DNA of 64,000 bases from an uncultured Prevotellaceae bacterium (GTDB taxonomy: Bacteria; Bacteroidota; Bacteroidia; Bacteroidales; Bacteroidaceae), in contig CACYJV010000012.1 in assembly GCA_902774815.1 (NCBI GenBank), forward strand, positions 1-64,000, in the 5' to 3' direction. Below the pieces are notes generated by a model. It had not been told where the DNA came from. It saw only the letters and a list, made by a program, of their open reading frames with translations, and made no database searches. Position numbers and translations under genes: made by a program. The stretch's first letter is position 1, and each line of letters opens with the position of its first letter. Shown here one piece after another: positions 24,722 to 33,523 of the stretch.

Positions 24722-27700
24722 TTATCGCTGGTAAATGGTAAAGTGGTCGAAGGTGGCCGATGCTTCGTTGTCGGTATAGGTCACTTGGAACAGTCCCACC
24801 TTTACCGTTGACGGCATGGAAAGCTCCACGGGCGAACCTGTCGTCTCCGTCCACTGCTTTCCATCGGGGCTTGTGCGCACGATGAAGGTGTCGCCTTGCC
24901 GCTCAATCATCAGCCATGGGTCGTATTGCCAGCCGTTTCCGCGTGGGAATTGTGGCCTACGGCCGTGGTGAGAGACCGTGGTGAGCATGTTACCGCAGTT
25001 GTAGTTGGGGAAGATACCCATCTGTACAATCTGCTGATTGTCTGGTTTGCTGTCGTCGAGCACCATCAATCCGCCTTCGTTGTAGCTGGGTGTGCGACGC
25101 CGGTCGCGCCCTGTGAGGTCGCTCAGGTGGCAGATGGCCACGAAATCGCCCGTGATGAGTTCGTATTTCAATGGCCCGTTCTCCGAAGAGAATGCGTTGA
25201 AGTTGCGACCACGGGAGGTGAGCGTCAAGGAACCAGCCCCAGGCCCTTCTCCAAGAGTGGGAGAAACGACGCGGAAGTCTTCGCTGCTGGTCGTAATGGT
25301 CTGCGAGGCGATTTTCTTTGCATCCTTTTCGCCAAGGTTCGCTATGGCCTGGATGGTGTATTTGCCCTCTTTTGGCAGGGCAATCAAGGTTTTTCCGTCT
25401 TGCAAAGAATAGTCCTGCAGGCAGACAGCACTGACTTTGTTGAACCCAGGCTGCAGCAATGAGTACTGTTTCGCAGTCTTATTCTCTTTATTCATCACCT
25501 TCTTTTCCAGCTGAACGCTGACCAATGTAGGCGTGATGGCTTCCACAGCGAGGCTCGCACCCTTCAGTTCTTCGCGTGCAGCCTTGCGCTGCAGCTTCAC
25601 GGCAGCGGTCAGGTCGTAGTCGAGAGGAGCCGTGAAACGGGCCGCAACCTCGTCGGCTGAGAGTGCCCGGTCATAGATGTTCAAGGCGTGCAGATAGCCG
25701 TTGAAGGGCGCGTTGCCTTCAAAGGAACTGCCTATCTGGATGTAACGGCCTGGGCGTAGCACAAGCATCATGTTCTTTTCCGACACCTTTCGTCCGTTCA
25801 GGTAATGGCGTTCCATGTAGCCATCGTAGCTGACCACCCAGTGTTGCCACTGCCCTTCATGTTCCTTGATGAAGGGTGAGCCACTGTTTTCGAATGAGGC
25901 ATTGTGCATCATGAGCCCGTTTTGCGGGTCGGAACCATTGCAAAGCTCTACGGTTGACAGGTCGTGGCGGTCGGGAATGAGTTGAACGATACATTCATTG
26001 CGGTCGACCTCGGGGTTCAGAACCCAAGCCTCGACGGTGTAAGGCGCACTGTAGTTCATGTAGGCAGGCAGACCTCGGTTGCTGCGGAATGTCTGTGAGC
26101 CATTGAAATGGAATGCCGGGCGACCTTCATAGAGCTGCGTCATGACAGTGGAACCGGTGAAGGTGTAGGCGGGTTGCGACGGTGTCGCAACAGTGGAGGA
26201 CAGCTCGCCGACTTGCGTACCTATGGGATAGTCCTTGGCGTTGAGGCTGATGATGGGGGCAGACATGTTCTCTTGCCCCTCGTCATGAGGCTGAGCAGTG
26301 GCGTGACTGTCTGTTGCGAAGAGCGAGGCGTGGCGCTTTTTCCAAGCAGATTGGGTGGGTGGCAGTGTCGAAGCATCCGAGGGAAGGGCGGTGTCATAGA
26401 CTTTCACGTTCCAGATGCCGCCGAAGTGGCCGTTCATCTCGCGCCCTGTCACCCAAATGCGCAGGTATCGGGCTGTCGTATTTGCTGTAGGGGCGACATC
26501 AACCATAGGCGAACCCGGTTGCGTGTTGTCGGTATGGTCGGCAAAGAGTGTCCATTGTTCGCCGTCGAGCGACGCTTCAATCTTGTATTGGTAGTAGAAC
26601 GTGGCAAACTCAAACTGCGTCTGCACCTCGCCGATGGGCTTTTCCTCGCCGAGGTCTATCTGCAGGAAGTCCGTTCCGTGGCAGGTGGCAGGCCGCCAGA
26701 GCGTGGCGTTGTTGTCGTCAGTGGCATATTCGGGCCGGAAGTCATCGCTATAGAAACTGCTGGCAGTGGTCTTTGCGCGGAAAGCCATGTTCTCCCTGAC
26801 AGGCATGTCGCGAACCGAACGTGGAAGCACGCCGCTGTGCGTCGGGACGACCTTTTCAATCTTTCCATCGGGCGTAAAATGCAGTTCGTCGATGCAGATT
26901 TGCCGGTTGAAACCATGCGTTGCCTGTGGAATGTTGTGCCGGTGGTAGACAATATAGTAGTCGTCGCCATCCTGCAAGATGCTGTGATGGCCGGGGCCAT
27001 GCACCGTTTGGTCTTCATTGGTCTCAAGGATACACCCCTGATAAACATACGGTCCCATCGGACCAACGGTGCTTGTGGCATACTGTACACGATAGGTGTG
27101 GTCGTGGCACGAGCCGGAAGAGTAGGTAAAGTAGTAGATTCCGTCCTTCTTGAAGACAAATGGTGCCTCGAAAAAGTCCTTAATCTCGGTGTTTAGGATC
27201 AGTTTCTTGTCGGCAAACGACTTCATGTCGGGATTGAAACGTGCCACTCCGCAGCCGAAACCCTCGTAGATGCCCCATGTACCGAAGTAGATGTAGATCT
27301 CGCCATCGTCGTCTTGGAACGTCTGACCGTCGAGTGTGATGGCGTTATGCACAAAGCGGTCTTCGACAAGCACGGCATCGGGATCGCCCAACACGTTCTG
27401 CCAAGGGCCCAAAGGGGTAGGTCCGACGCCCTCGTGGAGCACACATGGCTCGCAATAGAAGTAGCGATAGAGTCCGTCAGGCGTCTGCATGACGTCGGGA
27501 GCCCACACCACCTCCGTCGTAGGCCAGTCCATCAGGTGGTTGGTCCAGTTGCGAAAGTCCTTTGAAGTCCACACCTGGGCAGGTCCGTAGCCATTGCCGG
27601 TGCCGTCGGTGGTGGCATATATATAATAGGTATCGCCAAACTTACGGATGGTTGGGTCGGCAAAGTAGCCGGGAATGATGGGGTTTCCAGCGGCTGGAGC

Positions 27701-27814
27701 GTTCCATTGAGTGGGCTCAAGGGCATGTTGCCGGGTGGGTTGCGATGCCTTCGCAGCATGTGAAGCGATGGTTGAGGCTGCGAGGAGCAGTAGGATGATG
27801 GCCGTTTTCTTCAT
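24722..27814 (-). CDS. multidomain GH43 glycoside hydrolase with CBM32 and LamG domains
   Basis: 1030 residues starting at the ATG at 27814 with a signal peptide (MKKTAIILLLLAASTIASHA). Domain order: GH43 five-blade propeller (about 43-330) with base Asp53 in YFADPT, a second Asp in GDPDAV, and acid Glu216 in FFEAPF; an F5/8-type CBM32 (about 340-480); a LamG-like concanavalin fold (about 520-730); and a C-terminal DUF1349-like concanavalin domain (about 870-1030). GH43 enzymes mostly remove arabinose or xylose from plant side chains. Residues about 851-863 (SPTLGEGPGAGSL) look like the product of a GC-rich repeat inserted in frame at 25232-25264. It is convergent with the HlyD gene and lies 45 bp downstream of the M1 peptidase, same strand. 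Confidence 0.85.
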   Translation of the reverse strand: MKKTAIILLLLAASTIASHAAKASQPTRQHALEPTQWNAPAAGNPIIPGYFADPTIRKFGDTYYIYATTDGTGNGYGPAQVWTSKDFRNWTNHLMDWPTTEVVWAPDVMQTPDGLYRYFYCEPCVLHEGVGPTPLGPWQNVLGDPDAVLVEDRFVHNAITLDGQTFQDDDGEIYIYFGTWGIYEGFGCGVARFNPDMKSFADKKLILNTEIKDFFEAPFVFKKDGIYYFTYSSGSCHDHTYRVQYATSTVGPMGPYVYQGCILETNEDQTVHGPGHHSILQDGDDYYIVYHRHNIPQATHGFNRQICIDELHFTPDGKIEKVVPTHSGVLPRSVRDMPVRENMAFRAKTTASSFYSDDFRPEYATDDNNATLWRPATCHGTDFLQIDLGEEKPIGEVQTQFEFATFYYQYKIEASLDGEQWTLFADHTDNTQPGSPMVDVAPTANTTARYLRIWVTGREMNGHFGGIWNVKVYDTALPSDASTLPPTQSAWKKRHASLFATDSHATAQPHDEGQENMSAPIISLNAKDYPIGTQVGELSSTVATPSQPAYTFTGSTVMTQLYEGRPAFHFNGSQTFRSNRGLPAYMNYSAPYTVEAWVLNPEVDRNECIVQLIPDRHDLSTVELCNGSDPQNGLMMHNASFENSGSPFIKEHEGQWQHWVVSYDGYMERHYLNGRKVSEKNMMLVLRPGRYIQIGSSFEGNAPFNGYLHALNIYDRALSADEVAARFTAPLDYDLTAAVKLQRKAAREELKGASLAVEAITPTLVSVQLEKKVMNKENKTAKQYSLLQPGFNKVSAVCLQDYSLQDGKTLIALPKEGKYTIQAIANLGEKDAKKIASQTITTSSEDFRVVSPTLGEGPGAGSLTLTSRGRNFNAFSSENGPLKYELITGDFVAICHLSDLTGRDRRRTPSYNEGGLMVLDDSKPDNQQIVQMGIFPNYNCGNMLTTVSHHGRRPQFPRGNGWQYDPWLMIERQGDTFIVRTSPDGKQWTETTGSPVELSMPSTVKVGLFQVTYTDNEASATFDHFTIYQR
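25232..25264 (-). repeat. diverged CCCTCCC/GGGAGGG element in the GH43 gene
   Basis: On the minus strand, CTCCCACTCTTGGAGAAGGG then CCTGGGGCTGG. It encodes SPTLGEGPGAGS between two folded domains. The motif matches GEGLGVR-like peptides produced when this element is read in the same frame elsewhere. Confidence 0.5.
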
Positions 27815-27859
27815 GATGGTTGTTCTGTCGTCTTGTTTTCTTGGCACTTTGTTGCTTGG

Positions 27860-30370
27860 TTACCTTGTCAAAAGCCAGTATGCTCTTTCTTTAAGCTTGT
27901 TCATGAGGGTGGGAGAGAGTTCGGAGTGGAGTTCTATCCATTCGCTAACGAGCTGTCGGGCGGCATCGCTGCGATGTCCATTGAGTAGCGCTGAGAGCCA
28001 ATCACCAGGGAAAAAGATGTCGCTTGTGCGCTGAATGTCGGGCAGGGCATCGAGGGCTGGCACGATGTAGTGATTGCTATAGGGCTCGCGAGTGGGGTGG
28101 TTGAGCAGCGAGAGTAAGGTCCTTGCCCACGGTTCAACACGCCTGTTCTCTGGCTTTAGCAATGCCAGGAAGAGATTATCCTGCTCCAACAGGTCGGGCG
28201 TACATGCCCTTGCGATGTAGTCGAACTCCCTTCTGAGGTCGTCGGTAGTCAGCCTTTCGCGCTGGACGTTCAGTATTTGCTGCCACTCGGCAGGCCGCAT
28301 GATGGCCAGATGATATGCCATGCGCATATAGTCGCGTTCGTTGAGCAGCGTGTCGGCTTGGCTTTGCCATGTCTCGTAGATACGGTCGACGATGGTATTC
28401 GATATGGCTGAGGTCGACAGAAGCCGCATCAGCTGCTGCCGAACGTTAGGAAGCGCGTTCGTCGTGGCGCTGTTGTAGAGGCTGTACTCAGCCATTGCGC
28501 GCTCATGAGGGTCAATGTCGGTCATGGCACGTCCAAGAAATCCGCACACCGAAGCTGCCACAAGCGGGTTCTCTTCGTAGGCCAGATAGGTGAGCAAGGT
28601 GCTGAAGAGCGTTGCTGCCGACAGGTTTTTCAGGGTGTAGTTCTCGTAGAGCGTCATCACGGCAGACAGCCTTCTGACATCGTTCTGCTCGGTTTGGCAG
28701 GTGTAACCCAGGTAGAGCACCATGTTATCGTCGGCCGTAAAGCGCCCGTACCCCATGCCATCGAGGTTGGGAACGACCAGCTTCGCATTGGCAAGAACCT
28801 GCAAGGGACCTTTCTCCGCGGTGGGTCGGAGCACGACATGGTCGGAGTCGGCCATCTCAACGGACACTGGTTCAACGCGGAAACCTTGCTCCTGGCGCTT
28901 GTCATCGACGATGACGCCGGTCGTAATGCGCTGCGGCCACACCAGATTACGCCCGTATGCATCGTTCTGTTGCAGGTATATGCTGCCGTCGAGGAGCCGC
29001 GTTGTGCTGATAGTGGGCAGTCCTTTCTGCTTCACCCACACCTCGTCGAAGGCTTTCATGTTGGCCTCTGGACTCTCTTTCTGCAGGATATCGATGAGGT
29101 CATCCCACGTTGCGTTGCCGTAAGAGAAGGTCTTCAGGTAGTTCTGCAGACCGCGTTGCAGGGCCTCTTCGCCCATTCGCTCCTCCAATTTCCGCATCAT
29201 GATGGGCGCCTTATGATAGATAATGTTGCCATAGAGCAGTCCTGCACCGTTGAGATTGCTGAGGGGTTGCTGAATGGGGTGGGTGCCTTCGGTGCGGTCG
29301 GTGGCCAGTGCTGAGGGGTAATGGTTGCGCAAAAACACCAAATCATGATTGATATCGGGGAACTGTTGGCGTGAGATTTTGTCGGCCATGAAGTTGGCAA
29401 ACACCTCTTTCGTCCACACATCGTCGAACCATCGCATCGTGACGAGGTCGCCAAACCACATGTGTGCAGTCTCGTGGGCAATGAGATTCAGTCGCGTAAG
29501 CTCTTCGTCGGGCGTCGGATTCTGCGGGAGGAATATCTCGTGATCGGTGAATTGGATGCACCCAGGGTGCTCCATGCCGCCAAACTGGTAGCCCGGCAGC
29601 ACCACGAAACCATATTGTTCGAAGGGGTAGGAGATGCCCGTGTACTGCTCCATCCAGCGCAATGACAGCGCCACCTGGTCGAAAACGGTACCGAGTTGCG
29701 CCACTTTCGCCGGGTCGGTCTCGCGGTAGAGCGCCGTCAACTCGCGCCCATTGCGTATGGCTTTCTGCACTTTGAAGCGGCCAGCCGTGAAGGAAAAGAG
29801 GTAGGTGGGGATGGGTTGCTCCGTCTGATTGCTGATGCTGGTCCATCCATCGGGCAACTCCAGCGTGACGCTAAACCTGGCTTTCAGGTCGGGTTGGTCG
29901 AAACAGGGGAACACCGAGCGGGCATGATCGGGCACGAAAAGTGTGTACAGATAGTCGTCACTACGGTTCAGGGCCTTGTCACCTGATGTGAAACGCAGGC
30001 TGATGGTGTTCACTTCGTTGGGCCGGAGCAGGTCGCGGCCGATGATGATGTGCTCGTTTCGAAACACTGCAGTAGCCTCTTCGCCGTTCACTTGGCAATG
30101 TCCGTCGAACTGCTGGGGCTCGCCTTGGAAGTCGAGTTGTACGTCATCGCTGCCCCGAAGCATAAAGGTGATGGTGGCAGAGCCGCTGACGGGTTCCGCC
30201 TTCGATGCCGGAACATGGAACGAAAGCTCGTAGCGAACGTCGCCAATCGTGGCGGCTCGCTCTTCGGCGAGGGCCTTCGACACGCCTGGTTCCACGTCGG
30301 CAGACTGTGCAGACAATGGGTATAGACCGAGCATCAAGAGCAGAAGATAGAGAAAGGCTGATTGTTTCAT
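27860..30370 (-). CDS. M1 family aminopeptidase
   Basis: 836 residues, with start at 30370 (MKQSAFLYLLLLMLGLYPLSAQ, a signal peptide); a longer frame to 30472 runs through the divergent promoter. It removes N-terminal residues from peptides, here probably in the periplasm. The exopeptidase loop reads GGMEHPG (about 264-270, in place of GAMEN), and the zinc site HETAH (299-303) is followed 18 residues later by Glu322 in WTKEVFANF. Tyr residues of the catalytic region are present further on. The C-terminal half is helical. GGMEHPG is normal for a subset of bacterial M1 enzymes. Next gene on the strand is the GH43 enzyme. Confidence 0.92.
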   Translation of the reverse strand: MKQSAFLYLLLLMLGLYPLSAQSADVEPGVSKALAEERAATIGDVRYELSFHVPASKAEPVSGSATITFMLRGSDDVQLDFQGEPQQFDGHCQVNGEEATAVFRNEHIIIGRDLLRPNEVNTISLRFTSGDKALNRSDDYLYTLFVPDHARSVFPCFDQPDLKARFSVTLELPDGWTSISNQTEQPIPTYLFSFTAGRFKVQKAIRNGRELTALYRETDPAKVAQLGTVFDQVALSLRWMEQYTGISYPFEQYGFVVLPGYQFGGMEHPGCIQFTDHEIFLPQNPTPDEELTRLNLIAHETAHMWFGDLVTMRWFDDVWTKEVFANFMADKISRQQFPDINHDLVFLRNHYPSALATDRTEGTHPIQQPLSNLNGAGLLYGNIIYHKAPIMMRKLEERMGEEALQRGLQNYLKTFSYGNATWDDLIDILQKESPEANMKAFDEVWVKQKGLPTISTTRLLDGSIYLQQNDAYGRNLVWPQRITTGVIVDDKRQEQGFRVEPVSVEMADSDHVVLRPTAEKGPLQVLANAKLVVPNLDGMGYGRFTADDNMVLYLGYTCQTEQNDVRRLSAVMTLYENYTLKNLSAATLFSTLLTYLAYEENPLVAASVCGFLGRAMTDIDPHERAMAEYSLYNSATTNALPNVRQQLMRLLSTSAISNTIVDRIYETWQSQADTLLNERDYMRMAYHLAIMRPAEWQQILNVQRERLTTDDLRREFDYIARACTPDLLEQDNLFLALLKPENRRVEPWARTLLSLLNHPTREPYSNHYIVPALDALPDIQRTSDIFFPGDWLSALLNGHRSDAARQLVSEWIELHSELSPTLMNKLKERAYWLLTR

Positions 30371-30426
30371 GGCTGCGAAGTTACAAAAAACTTTCAACAT
30401 TTGGCTGCAATCACCGAAAAAAATAG

Positions 30427-30434
30427 TATCTTTG
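30427..30434 (+). promoter_or_regulatory. -7 box of the GH43-like gene
   Basis: TATCTTTG at 30427-30434, 29 bp before the start codon. A TTTG lies at 30400-30403, 23 bp away, slightly longer than usual. Confidence 0.5.
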
Positions 30435-30463
30435 CGGATGTAATCACCAAAACAATCAACAAC

Positions 30464-31483
30464 ATGAGACAAACTTTCTTAACTATGATGTTGCTGCTTG
30501 GCCTTGCTACTGCGGTCTGGGCAGCTGGCGATGCCGCGCAAAAGCGCAAGCAAGGGCAGTGGACTGAGATTCGCAACGGCGACGTTTGGACCGACGAAGC
30601 GGGTAATCTCGTGCAGGCACATGCCCCGGGATTCCTCAAGCAAGGCGACACTTGGTATATGGTAGGCGAAGATCGGGGCCACTCGTTCAACCCCGATGTG
30701 AACCTCTACGCATCGAAAGACCTGCAGCATTGGACGTTTGTCAAGAAGATTATCCAGAACTTTGTGACCTCGCCCGACCTGGGTCGGCGCCGCATGATTG
30801 AGCGTGCGAAGCTGCTATTCAATGAGAAAACGGGCAAATACGTGGTGTGGTGCCACTGGGAATCGCGCAACTATGCCGCCTCAGAGGCCGCCTGCTTCCA
30901 GTGCGACTCTATCGACGGCAACTATCAACTGGTGTGGTCGGGACGGCCAATGGGCATCAAGAGCCGCGACTGCAACGTGTTTGTTGATAACGATGGGACG
31001 GCTTACTTCATCTCGACCACCGAAGAAAACACCAATCTTGGCCTGTTCAAGCTCTCGGACGACTACTTGACGCCCGTCAGCCATACGCCTCTCTTCGAAG
31101 GCGACCGCCGCGAGGCACCCGCCATCGTGCGTGTTCCGGCTGAGAAAAAGGGTGAACGCGACCTCTACTTCATGTTCAACTCGGCCTGTTCGGGGTGGAA
31201 ACCCAACCAATGCAAGATGTCCTACACCCACGACCTGACGCAGGGATGGGTACCATTGCAGAACATTGGCGACTCAGTGGCTTACCGTACGCAGGCTGCA
31301 GCCATCCTCGTCATACGCGGAACCAAGCAGACGACTTACCTGTATGTGGGCGATCGTTGGATGGATCCGGATCTTCCCCACTCGAAAATCATCATCTTCC
31401 CCATCACGTTCCGGGGCAATGAGTGCGAGTTCCACTATCGCGACAGCTTCCAAATCAACTTCACCACGGGCGAATGGCGTTGA
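30464..31483 (+). CDS. secreted GH43-like five-blade propeller protein
   Basis: 339 residues. Start at 30464 (MRQTFLTMMLLLGLATAVWA signal peptide). The motifs VQAHAPGFLKQGDTWYMVGE, YASKDLQHWTF, RAKLLFNEKTGKYVVWCHWE, KSRDCNVFVDNDGTAYFIST and REAPAIV follow the blade pattern of the GH43 group that includes exo-galactanases (subfamily 24-like). In that group the acid Glu is in the REAPAI-type motif, present here, and the usual Asp base is replaced, which this sequence is consistent with. Substrate likely a galactan or arabinogalactan, but this is inference. Divergent from the M1 peptidase. An array of 22-bp repeats begins 16 bp after the stop. Confidence 0.75.
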   Translation: MRQTFLTMMLLLGLATAVWAAGDAAQKRKQGQWTEIRNGDVWTDEAGNLVQAHAPGFLKQGDTWYMVGEDRGHSFNPDVNLYASKDLQHWTFVKKIIQNFVTSPDLGRRRMIERAKLLFNEKTGKYVVWCHWESRNYAASEAACFQCDSIDGNYQLVWSGRPMGIKSRDCNVFVDNDGTAYFISTTEENTNLGLFKLSDDYLTPVSHTPLFEGDRREAPAIVRVPAEKKGERDLYFMFNSACSGWKPNQCKMSYTHDLTQGWVPLQNIGDSVAYRTQAAAILVIRGTKQTTYLYVGDRWMDPDLPHSKIIIFPITFRGNECEFHYRDSFQINFTTGEWR

Positions 31484-31496
31484 GTTGCCCAGTCCG

Positions 31497-31724
31497 AAGC
31501 GTTGCCTTTCCATAGGAAGAGCATAGCTTTGATGGACAGAAAGCAATGATTTGCGGGTCCGAAAGCAGTGCTTTACGGGTTCGAAAGCATAGCTTTATGA
31601 GGCAGAAAGCAGTGCATTAAAGGGCCAAAAGCAATGGGTTTGCGGCATTTCAACATAGTTATGTGATGGCATTACCATAGTGATATGCCTGAAAAGGCCG
31701 TAGCTTACTAGCCGTAGAGGCCAT
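31497..31724 (+). repeat. 22-bp phased repeat array 3 (11 to 12 units)
   Basis: Cores at 31499 (GCGTTG), 31521 (GCATAG), 31543 (GCAATG), 31565 (GCAGTG), 31587 (GCATAG), 31609 (GCAGTG), 31631 (GCAATG), then weaker 31653 (ACATAG), 31675 (CCATAG), 31697 (GCCGTA) and 31719. Every interval is 22 bp. Units fade towards the 3' end while the spacing stays. Confidence 0.85.
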
Positions 31725-31841
31725 CAGTGCGAGTGTTGAAAAGTGTTGAAACCGTGGGGAAAACGGCCGGAAAGACGTTAAAAATCGATAATTCAGCGCA
31801 ACTTTCTTTGGCCGTATTCGTCTTATTAGCAGTAAAAGAAG

Positions 31842-31849
31842 TATTTTTG
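31842..31849 (+). promoter_or_regulatory. possible -7 box upstream of the OmpA lipoprotein
   Basis: TATTTTTG at 31842-31849, 132 bp before the start. No clear -33 box at 19-20 bp. Confidence 0.3.
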
Positions 31850-31880
31850 TCGGCAGATAAGCCCCGGTATGTGCCGGCTT

Positions 31881-31925
31881 CATCCAGCACGTCAAGCATA
31901 TCTAGCATGTCTAGCACATCTAGTT
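31881..31925 (+). repeat. 9-bp tandem repeat, five units
   Basis: CATCCAGCA, CGTCAAGCA, TATCTAGCA, TGTCTAGCA and CATCTAGTT in exact 9-bp steps. It sits in the leader region of the OmpA lipoprotein gene; any translation would give a repeated three-residue peptide, but no gene is supported. Confidence 0.65.
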
Positions 31926-31980
31926 CTTTTGGAAAAGTCTAGTTATTACGAGTAAAAAACTTAAAAACAAGAAAACGAAT

Positions 31981-32838
31981 ATGAAGAAAACTACCATCCT
32001 TTGCGCCGCTGCTGCAGCGGTATGCATGCTCGCAACGAGCTGCGCCAGCAAGAAAGACCTGGTGAACTGCCAGAATGAGAACCGTGAACTCCAGTCAAGT
32101 TACCAGACAGCCAAGGAACAACTGGCCGGTGCCAATGCCCGTGTGACCTCGCTTGAGGAACAGTTGGCAGCACAGAAGCAGGCTCTTCAGGACCAGAAAG
32201 CAGCCTATTCGCGCCTGCAGAAGACACTGGATCAGAGTGTAGCCAATGCCCAGCAGAACAATATCTCTATCGACAAGCTGGTCGATCAGATCAATGAGTC
32301 GAACCAGTACATCCGTCATCTGGTGGAAGTGAAGTCGAAGTCGGACTCGCTGAACATGGTCCTGACCAACAATCTCACGCGTTCGCTCTCGAAAGAGGAG
32401 CTGAAGGAGGTCGATGTACAGGTGCTGAAGGGCGTCGTTTACATTTCTTTGGCCGACAATATGCTCTACAAGAGTGGTTCTTACGAAATCAACAGCCGTG
32501 CCGAGGAGACGCTGTCGAAGATTGCAAAGATCATCATGGACTACAAGGACTACGACGTTCTCATCGAGGGTAACACCGACAACGTGCCCATCTCGCGCGA
32601 GAATATCCGCAACAACTGGGACCTCTCTTGTCTGCGTGCCTCATCGGTGGTGCAGTATTTGCAGAACCATTATGGCGTCGACCCGAAGCGTCTGACCGCT
32701 GGCGGTCGTGGTGAGTTCAACCCCATTGCCACTAACGATACGGAAGTGGGCAAGCAGCGCAACCGTCGCACTCAGATCATCATCACGCCGAAGCTCGATG
32801 AGTTCATGGACCTCATCGACAAGGCTCCGGAAGAGTAA
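31981..32838 (+). CDS. OmpA-family lipoprotein
   Basis: 285 residues. A lipoprotein signal ends in LATSC (Cys21), so the protein is lipid-anchored. Residues about 30-120 form a coiled coil rich in Gln, Glu and Ala (ARVTSLEEQLAAQKQALQDQ). The C-terminal OmpA-like domain (about 150-275) has the peptidoglycan-binding motifs LIEGNTDNVPI, LSCLRASSVVQYLQ and NRRTQIIITPK. It links the outer membrane to the cell wall, a structural role. Its strong terminator is built of two inverted GC-rich repeats (32849-32955). Confidence 0.92.
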   Translation: MKKTTILCAAAAAVCMLATSCASKKDLVNCQNENRELQSSYQTAKEQLAGANARVTSLEEQLAAQKQALQDQKAAYSRLQKTLDQSVANAQQNNISIDKLVDQINESNQYIRHLVEVKSKSDSLNMVLTNNLTRSLSKEELKEVDVQVLKGVVYISLADNMLYKSGSYEINSRAEETLSKIAKIIMDYKDYDVLIEGNTDNVPISRENIRNNWDLSCLRASSVVQYLQNHYGVDPKRLTAGGRGEFNPIATNDTEVGKQRNRRTQIIITPKLDEFMDLIDKAPEE

Positions 32839-32848
32839 TAATAAGTAA

Positions 32849-32965
32849 AGAGCCCACCCCCAACCCCTCCCCAAGGGAGGGTGGCCTGATTAGTCTTTTC
32901 AATTGAAAGAGATATTAAGCCACCCTCCCTTGGGGAGGGGTTGGGGGTGGGCTCTTCTTTTTCCC
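32849..32965 (+). terminator. terminator made of two inverted copies of the CCCTCCC element
   Basis: Arms 32849-32885 and 32919-32955 match perfectly (37 of 37) in inverted orientation around a 33-nt spacer, followed by TCTTTTTCCCTTTTTT. It ends the OmpA lipoprotein transcript. It shows how the dispersed element can become a terminator. Confidence 0.85.
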
Positions 32966-33011
32966 TTTTTTAACCTTAACATTCTGCCCCTTTGTTTGTA
33001 TAATAAGCAGA

Positions 33012-33104
33012 ATGACCATCACCGAGTTTGAACATATTTCCTTGTCGTTGCGCCCGCTGTTGCAAAGCATTGGGCAACAGTTCTTTGCCGATGGCACGCG
33101 TTAA
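33012..33104 (+). pseudogene. remnant of an ECF sigma factor N-terminus (tentative)
   Basis: MTITEFEHISLSLRPLLQSI and GQQFFADGTR, then stop. This resembles the first 30 residues of Bacteroidales ECF sigma factors, which continue into an acidic DAVQE region, here missing. It is likely a broken gene end. It overlaps the next fragment. Confidence 0.35.
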
Positions 33105-33264
33105 CAACGGGAAGGGATATGGTTGGTCGCGCATTACCATTGATGATATCGAAGTAAAAGACGGCACTTTGAAGTTCGGGGTGAGTACCCTGCCCGAGTT
33201 CACTGGCAAGCAACTGCGTGCCACATGGTTCTCTGCCTGCGACTTTGAGTACCATCGGAAGTAG
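33091..33264 (+). pseudogene. remnant C-terminal domain of an exported protein (tentative)
   Basis: A 57-residue frame, MARVNNGKGYGWSRITIDDI followed by EVKDGTLKFGVSTLP and ATWFSACDFEY. This resembles the last strands of a carbohydrate-binding or galactanase-associated beta-sandwich, without signal peptide or catalytic part. With the sigma-like fragment it forms a chimeric scrap. Could also be a small real gene. Confidence 0.35.
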
Positions 33265-33414
33265 TTATTCATTTAGGTTATCATTAAATAGTTTGGCCAT
33301 GACGCCATGAATGGGACGGCACTGATATGTGAATATTGGTGCCGTTTTCTGGTCATTTTTTCTTCTGTTATCATCATTTATGGCGATTTTTACATTATTT
33401 TACTATATTTTCAC

Positions 33415-33444
33415 TTGTCATTTTACTATTTTTCTTTATATTTG
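33415..33444 (+). promoter_or_regulatory. promoter of the beta-barrel gene
   Basis: TTG at 33415-33417, 19-bp spacer, TATATTTG at 33437-33444. The leader is 79 bp. Confidence 0.65.
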
Positions 33445-33523
33445 CGGCAGTTTTGGGATGAAAAGTCCCTAACTGTAGTGAAATAGAATAATCATTTGTT
33501 CAACAATTTAAATTAGAAACGAA

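Noticed and set aside
26108-27196. Long plus-strand frame of 362 codons
   Set aside because: It is fully antisense to the GH43 gene, whose domain motifs are complete; GC-rich codon bias opens such mirror frames.
31727-31942. Plus-strand frame of 71 codons rich in Ser
   Set aside because: Its second half is the 9-bp tandem repeat; no start signal or conserved part.
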